The notes under the pieces are model-generated. The model saw nothing but the letters and a program-made list of their open reading frames with translations. It ran no database searches and was not told where the DNA came from. From assembly GCF_002776525.5 (NCBI RefSeq), contig NC_045441.1:130863402-130927401 (forward strand): a stretch of 64,000 bases of DNA. Direction: 5' to 3'. Shown here in pieces: positions 57,297 through 64,000 of this stretch (positions within the stretch are counted from its first letter, which is position 1; each line of letters begins with the position of its first letter). Source of the DNA: Piliocolobus tephrosceles. Its lineage: Eukaryota; Chordata; Mammalia; Primates; Cercopithecidae. The position numbers were made by a program, and so were the translations under genes.

Positions 57297-57624
57297 TGCT
57301 CTGGTATTAAGCAGTCACTTATTTTCCCTGATCTCCATTTTCCTCACTCATAAGTAGGATAACCATATACTCCTCCTAGGATGCCTGGTGCACTGCTGGG
57401 AACATAGTAAGCATTTTGAAAAAAACACAAGAAATGGAAGTTTTCTTCTTTCTCGTTAAGTGCCACGTATACTTTTTTTGAAAAAATTTCAAACTTTTAA
57501 ATTACTGTTTCTTCATGACTGACCTGATTTTTCAGAGCTGTCATCAAATAAGTTAAGTGCCATTCATTTGCTTTGACAATTTGCCCTAAAGCTTTTCTTA
57601 CAGACCTGTCAAGAAGCAGAGTTT

Positions 57625-57924
57625 GGCCGGGCGCGGTGGCTCAAGCCTGTAATCCCAGCACTTTGGGAGGCCGAGACGGGTGGATCACGAGGTCAGGAGA
57701 TCGAGACCATCCTGGCTAACACGGTGAAACCCCGTCTCTACTAAAAATACAAAAAACTAGCCGGGCGCGGTGGTGGCGCCTGTGGTCCCAGCTACTCGGG
57801 AGGCTGAGGCAGGAGAATGGCGGGAACCCGGGAGGTGGAGCTTGCAGTGAGCTGAGATCCGGCCACTGCACTCCAGCCTGGGCGACAGAGCGAGACTCCG
57901 TCTCAAAAAAAAAAAAAAAAAAAA
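57625..57924 (+). mobile_element. Young AluY, Old World monkey type
   Basis: Nearly intact from GGCCGGGCGCGGTGGCTCAA, with CCGAGACGGGTGGATCACGA and CAAAAAACTAGCCGGGCGCG, and a long A tail. The perfect 14-bp duplication AAGAAGCAGAGTTT flanks it (57611-57624, 57925-57938). The many intact CpGs point to a recent insertion. Confidence 0.95.
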
Positions 57925-57938
57925 AAGAAGCAGAGTTT

Positions 57939-60152
57939 GGACCCATGCCTGCAATGCCTGCTAGTTGGTCTTCTTGGGCTCTAGTAAATAATCAAACTTA
58001 CAAGACTGTCTTAGTCCACTGTGGTACCAGCCTACTCAGACGGATAGAGTTGAGGGACCTAATTTACCAGCACGGCAGTGTCAGGCCTTCCTCTTTTGCA
58101 GAGTGTTTGGTGCAGGCCATACAGTTCAGGTACAATAATAAGAGATACACATTAGAGTAAGGGTGGGAGCTGCCGTAAATTAAAAGCTTCATGTCTCAAA
58201 AGATCCAATTTATCATGTTATAATTTTGTAGACAAAGCTTCTAGGGTTGAGTCAAGATACAGGCACATGAGAAGGAAGCCCAATGCATGCAGTCTCCGTA
58301 AGATACTTATTACAGTTCACTTACAGTTCCTTCCAGTCAAGATGCAATTTGCCAATCAGGAGTCTTTTTTTTTTTTGGTCTAGAAACATAGTTGATGTTC
58401 TCACCCTTATCAGGTTGATAAGGAAAACAGCTAGGAATTTTAACTGTAGGTCAAATTCTCATGCAGAGAGAGGAAGGGTTCTGCTAACACTTTTCCTATA
58501 CTGACCCTTGTGGAAATAACTTCTAACTGAATGAGCTCATTCATTGATTGTGCTAGCCAACTTTATCACATCTTAATTACAGCACTTCCTCCTACATAGA
58601 ACCCAACAATTTGGCATAGTACATTTTGGATAGAGTCTGTTACTATCTAATTCTGGGATTCCTGCTCTTTTGGCCACATTTATTTCTTATGGTTTACTCT
58701 ATTATTTATTTTATTTAAATGTGATGTTAGTAATATTTTAACTTCACTTTAATGCAACCATCTATGGATAATTAATTGGAGATCTGTGCTATAATTTTCC
58801 TTTTAGTCATAGTCTTCCTGGCTCATTCTGTTTGCCTGTTTAACTGATGTGGGCATGCCTGTTAGTTTTGAATAAAAAGCTTCTGTAAGCACCTGGGCAC
58901 CGGGTCAGAGAATTTCTCCAGGCTTGCCTTCCTGTCATCTGTCTTAAAGGCCCTCATGAATGTATTCCCCTCTTCTGGACCTGATTATCATTATATCTTA
59001 GCTCCTTTTTCTTGTCTATTTCTATTTGGACTTGGCAGTAGGACTTTGTGCTGTACCTTGATGCTAATTTGGTAACATATGTGGCCGCATCCAGGATTGC
59101 ACCTTGGTTTCATTCAGCTGCTAGAGTAGATAAGAGATGCCATACTCTTACATTCACCTGTGGTCCGCCATAATGTCATTTGCCAGGGATATTGTGCCAT
59201 TTCCCATCTGAGCAAGTACAGAGAAATCCAGCAATGAGATGCCTAGCTGTTTGGCTCACAAAACTGCAACCAATGCATTACTGTGTATCTCATTTCAGGG
59301 TACGTGGATTGACAGTTAAATGCCTAAGAGAAAATAGCCATATGTGATCTAAACATAAACCCAAATTTATAAAGGAAACACCTACAAGGGTTGACTTAAT
59401 TTTTTCTAAGAAAAACCAGAACATAGCAAATGGTTATGGCACAAATCTATGTATGTAGATAGAGAATGCAAAGCAAAGGGCATGAGAAAGGATGGGATTC
59501 ATTGAGAAGGGTTTTTTCAAGGAGATATTGGGTCTTTGAACTTGATCTATTAGATCGCTGTAAATCACTGTAGGTGAGTCACTACGGTTGAAAGAGTGGC
59601 ATTGGCATGGCCAGAATTACAGTTGGAGAAACTGGTTGTGGCAGCAACAGATTAGAGGAGAGAGAGAAATTGGATTCTGGTCATCCATGAATATGAGGCT
59701 AGAAGGTGGGTGGGTAGGAGTGAGGAATGAGGATTTCCGCCATATTCTGGCATTTTTATGAAGAAAAACTTTACCGTAAAACAGTGACAGAAACATTGCT
59801 GGACTCGAGCTCTCCAATTTGGATTCTAAGTTTTTGGAGCCTGTTGTGACTCCTCCCTCTCACCCTCCTGCTCTTGGAGGATTGGACTCCCAGGATCACC
59901 TAGGCTCGCTGTAATTAGGCATGTCTAGGGAGAACAGGATACAAATGAAGGAATAGTAATGCAATCCTTGGAAGATTTGCATCTCAGTAAAAGCAGCTGG
60001 CCCTTAGGTCATGGATGGCTCATTTGCCACGCTGGGGAAAAATTAAAAAGGAGATGTCCTTCTGGCAGGATACTGGTGTCTGCTTATACATTTTGGTATT
60101 TCTCCTGCCTCCACTATCAGCACCACAACTTCTGAATTCTCAATGAGTAAAG
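57939..60152. other. Intergenic between TAS2R3 and TAS2R4
   Basis: No gene seen. Mostly AT-rich unique-looking sequence with no recognisable promoter for TAS2R4. Confidence 0.5.
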
Positions 60153-61052
60153 ATGTTTTGGTTATTCTATTTCTCTGCTACTATTGCCTCAGTTATTTTA
60201 AATTTTGTAGGAATCATTGTGAGTCTGTTTATTACAGTGGTCAATTACAAAACTTGGGTCAAAAGCCATAGAATCTCCTCTTCTGAAAGGATCCTGTTCA
60301 GCTTGAGCATCACCAGGTTTCTTATGCTGGGACTATTTCTGGTGAACACCATCTATTTTATCTCTTCAAATAAGGAAAGGTCAGTCTACCTGTCTGCCTT
60401 TTTTGTGTTGTGTTTCATGTTTTTGGACTCAAGCAGTCTCTGGTTTGTGACCTTGCTCAACAGCTTGTACTGTGTGAAGATTACCAACTTCCAACACTCA
60501 GTGTTTCTCCTGCTGAAGCGGAATATCTCCCCAAAGATCCCCAGACTGCTGCTGGCCTGTGTGCTGATTTCTGCTTTCACCACTTGCCTGTATATCACAC
60601 TTAGCCAGGCATCACCTTTTCCTGAACTTGTGACTGAGAGAAATAACACATCATTTAATATCAGTGACGGCATCTTGTCTTTAGTGGTTTCTTTTGTCTT
60701 GAGCTCATCTCTCCAGTTCATCATTAATGTGACTTCTGCTTCCTTGCTAATATACTCCTTGAGGAGACATATACAGAAGATGCAGAAAAATGCCACTGGT
60801 TTCTGGAATCCCCAGATGGAAGCTCATGTAGGTGCTATGAAGCTGATGATCTATTTCCTCATCCTCTACATTCCATATTCAGTTGCTACACTGGTCCAGT
60901 ATCTCCCCTTTTATGCAGGGATGGATATGGGGACCAAATCCATTTGTCTGATTTTTGCCACCCTTTACTCTCCAGGACATTCTGTTCTCATTATTATCAC
61001 ACATCCTAAACTGAAAACAATAGCAAAGAAGATTCTTTGTTTCAAAAAATAG
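60153..61052 (+). CDS. TAS2R4: TAS2R4, bitter taste receptor type 2 member 4
   Basis: An intact single-exon reading frame of 299 codons, the length of human TAS2R4. Seven membrane segments are clear. TM3 carries LLNSLYCVKI (101-110) and TM7 ends HSVLIIITHPKLK (276-288). The second extracellular loop holds sequons at N164, N165 and N169; N165/N169 lie in the run NNTSFNIS. NATG at 213 is in the third intracellular loop and should not be glycosylated. The human receptor responds to several bitter plant compounds and to steviol glycosides. It lies about 7.1 kb downstream of TAS2R3 on the same strand, as expected for the tandem TAS2R3/4/5 cluster; TAS2R5 would lie beyond the window. Confidence 0.97.
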   Translation: MFWLFYFSATIASVILNFVGIIVSLFITVVNYKTWVKSHRISSSERILFSLSITRFLMLGLFLVNTIYFISSNKERSVYLSAFFVLCFMFLDSSSLWFVTLLNSLYCVKITNFQHSVFLLLKRNISPKIPRLLLACVLISAFTTCLYITLSQASPFPELVTERNNTSFNISDGILSLVVSFVLSSSLQFIINVTSASLLIYSLRRHIQKMQKNATGFWNPQMEAHVGAMKLMIYFLILYIPYSVATLVQYLPFYAGMDMGTKSICLIFATLYSPGHSVLIIITHPKLKTIAKKILCFKK

Positions 61053-63090
61053 TGGAATTTCAGTAAACAATACCTAGATTCACCTGATGGTTTGGGGGCA
61101 AGGTTTTCTGTTGGCAATTTTCCCAATGGTCTGAGGAATTCAGTTTTGTGATTGCTGATCTGACTCTTAGGCCTTTTGAGTGCTTGAATTTCAGCTCATT
61201 CTGTAATTGTTTTTGGTATGTAAGTATTTTAAAATAAGGCACATTCTCTAAGAAACTTTTTGGAGGCATTATTTATCACGTATTTTGCATGGCCATTGAA
61301 TCCATGGATAATGGAAATCATCACATTGTTTCATTGTCTATTAAAGTATAATGGGAAATTTTTCCACATTAGAGAATACATTGGGGTGCACATGATGAGT
61401 TAAATGTTTGTGGTTTAGCTGCGGAGCCCTGAGTAAGGGCTCAGCAGTGGATAGGTGGTCACTGGGAGTCACTAGACTGACTGAAAGCAGAGGAACTGGG
61501 GGCAGTGCAAAGAGAAAAGGAAAAAAGGTTTCAGAGAGAAAAGAAGGAAAGAGAAAGGTGAAAAGAACACTGTGGGACAAGACAGAAAAAGTGTCCTCAC
61601 ACTTGCTGGGTAACAGTAACTGAACTATTCCTACCAAGAAACCCTAAGGTTTCTAGGCTTGTTCTGGAAAAGAGGATAATGCCAGAGTTGGTAAGTAGAG
61701 GGAAGTGATTAGTATTTAAGAAACTGAATCAAGAATGGTTCCAAAAATCTTGAAATCCAGGGGAGCCAGCCTAAGGTCAAAGGCAAGTGCTAGATAATCA
61801 AATTAACACCATATGAGTACAAATTTACAAAATACTGTACCTCACCATAGGATATGGAACTCAGTGGAAAGCCAAAGAAGCACTGGACAGGTAGGGGAAG
61901 TGCTTGACTTGTGATGAATTTATTTCATCTGTTTATGCATTTGTGCATAGCACAGTTCTTCTGCAGAATGTTGTTTCTGTGGTTGGGACAATAGGACTGT
62001 GGCTCCAAAAGAACAAGAGTCTGAAGATGGGATGTTGACAAGCTTTGGAATGTGAATTGGGGAATCATAATTTGTATTTATTTAGGTTTTTTTTTTTGGT
62101 GTTCATAAAATGCTTATGTAATATTTACATGTCAAATAAATCTAAAAGTTTATAAATTACATGACTTTTCTCATTCTGATTACCAGAATCTTGACTGCAA
62201 TATTCAGTAAAAATTACCCAAGCCAATATTTTGTGCTATGAAACCTGGAGGTATTCATCACGTTAAATCCTAAGAGAGATAAAAGGATTACTGAGAGTGA
62301 TTAAATGCACACTGTGTCTTAATAACTCTAAATGAGTGGCAGACACCCTCACTGGTCCCTCAGTATCTGTTCTTTCTCCTCTCTTCCATAGTAATCAAAT
62401 CATTAGCTGTTCAGAATTTTGGCAGCAAATTCCATTATTGCCACGATATGAGCAGAAAAGATGTATATAATTTCTAGGTGGTGCTTCAGAGCAGTACTGC
62501 CTTCCCTTCTTTAATCTTTTCTTCATTACTCCCTCCATGAGCTGGAATGCTGATGTCATGATCGTCTATCTTGGACAATGCAGATGAGGTGAATGCTTGC
62601 GATAGTGGAGTAATTCTCCATCCTAGAGCAGGCTCCATGTTTCTTGATACTGTGGACTTGTCATACCACCTCAGGACTGCTCAAGCCTGAACTCCGGGAC
62701 TGTTTATGAGAAATCAGTGTCTCCACTCTTTCAGGTGCTGGATTTTTGGTCTCTGTTACCTTAGTCAAATAACCTATGCTATACCTTAAATCTATACAAT
62801 AATACATATCTTTTTGATGAAATAGTATGTAGTTACCATCTTATAGTCAAAGAACATTTTTATATGATCTACTATGTGAAATTGAAATAAAACCTGTACA
62901 CGTGGTATAATACCTTTTTTTGGTAAAAATGTGTACATATGAAGAAAAGTCTAAAAGGAAATCTATAAAAATGTAAACAGTAATTATTTTAGGTGGGAGG
63001 AATCAAGTATCTTTTTGTATATTTCAAGTTTTCTATAATGAACATTTTTTATAATCAAAAAATATGTTTAAATATATAACATACATACAG
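61053..63090. other. Intergenic downstream of TAS2R4
   Basis: No gene seen. Contains an A/G-rich stretch at 61495-61600 and AT-rich DNA. TAS2R5 is not reached. Confidence 0.5.
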
Positions 63091-63094
63091 TCTG

Positions 63095-63141
<47 letters not shown>

Positions 63142-63151
63142 NNNNNNNNNN

Positions 63152-63217
<66 letters not shown>

Positions 63218-63238
63218 CGTCCATCCACCCACCTACCT
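63091..63238 (+). repeat. TATC/TCTA tetranucleotide microsatellite with a 10-N gap
   Basis: About 30 units of TATC, interrupted by ten N at 63142-63151, then a degenerate CCGTCCATCCACCC border. The true length is unknown. Confidence 0.95.
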
Positions 63239-63499
63239 AAAAGACAGAGAGGGAGTTCTGAGGTCAACATCCAGTTTGTCCTCACTAAGAAAGGTAAGTG
63301 AATTGTCTTGCTTTGTCTGGATTCTTTTTATTGTATTGGCAAAGTTCTGCCAATTTGTTTCCTGTTTGTCCTACACTGTCTTCAATTTTCCCCTCTCTGG
63401 GTTGGATATGTTGTCTTTGTGTTAGGACTATTTTTGCTGTCTGAAGAAAGTCTTCAGTCTTTGCTTAGGCACTTACCCAAAGTCCCCCTTGGGCACAGT

Positions 63500-64000
63500 T
63501 CCAAGTCTTTGCTATTGTGAATAGTGCTGCAGTAAACATACATGTGCATATGTCTTTATAGCACCATGCTTTATAATCCTTTGGGTATATACCCAGTAAT
63601 GGGATGGCTGAGTCAAATGGTATTTCTAGTTCTAGATCCTTGAGGAATCGCCACACTGTCTTCCACAATGGTTGAACTAGTTTACAGTCCCACCAACAGT
63701 GTAAAAGTGTTCCTATTTCCCCACATCCTCTTAAGCACCTGTTGTTTCCTGACTTTTAATGATCGCCATTCTAACTGGTGTGAGATGGTATCTCATTGTG
63801 GGTTTGATTTGCATTTCTCTGATGGCCAATGATGATGAGCATTTTTTCATGTGTCTGTTGGCTGCATAAATGTCTTCTATTGAGAAGTGTCTGTTCATAT
63901 CCCTTGCCCACTTTTTGATGGGGTTGTTTGTTTTTTTCTTGTAAATTTGTTTGAGTTCTTTGTAAGTTCTGGATATTAGCCCTTTGTCAGATGGGTAGAT
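63500..64000 (-). mobile_element. L1 ORF2-region fragment, antisense, runs off the window
   Basis: TTTGCTATTGTGAATAGTGC, GGTATATACCCAGTAATGGG, CCACACTGTCTTCCACAATG, TGATGGGGTTGTTTGTTTTT: the C-terminal part of L1 ORF2 in reverse. The junction at 63500 is abrupt. It continues past 64000. Confidence 0.93.

Overview
This is mammalian nuclear DNA, almost certainly from an Old World monkey (macaque, baboon or guenon type). The genes have large introns with GT-AG borders, many Alu, L1, MIR, L2, MaLR and DNA-transposon copies surround them, and the youngest Alus carry sequence features I associate with cercopithecoid AluY. Gene order and proteins match the primate block WEE2 - SSBP1 - TAS2R3 - TAS2R4 (human 7q34). 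All four genes lie on the + strand.

Region by region. Bases 1-20,460 hold the 3' eleven coding exons of WEE2, the oocyte Wee1-type kinase; the exon(s) for about the first 115 residues lie upstream of the window. All visible reading-frame phases join cleanly into 453 codons plus a stop. Bases 20,460-28,000 are intergenic and repeat-rich: a CTCTCG/CTCTGG minisatellite, nested Alus, an old L1 and a Tigger-type transposon split by a young Alu. Bases 28,000-40,600 hold the complete SSBP1 gene (mitochondrial single-stranded DNA-binding protein): a CpG-rich promoter, one non-coding exon and six coding exons that add up to 148 residues. Bases 40,600-52,050 are intergenic and include a nearly full-length THE1 retrotransposon. 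The single-exon bitter taste receptor genes TAS2R3 (52,056-53,006) and TAS2R4 (60,153-61,052) are both intact. The window ends in a TATC microsatellite with a 10-N gap and an antisense L1.

The genes do not form a functional pathway. They are an egg-specific cell-cycle kinase, a mitochondrial replication protein and two chemoreceptors that happen to be neighbours.

The most unusual structure is a 605-bp insertion in an SSBP1 intron (34,959-35,563), flanked by a perfect 6-bp target duplication. On the minus strand it reads as a 488-bp retroviral LTR, two bases, and an 18-nt primer-binding site like tRNA-Lys3. The primer-binding site is followed directly by an inverted copy of the first ~98 bp of the same LTR, so both ends of the insertion are U3 ends. 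It looks like a plus-strand strong-stop DNA that folded or switched template, gained a second U3 terminus and was then integrated. I do not recognise it as a described element class.
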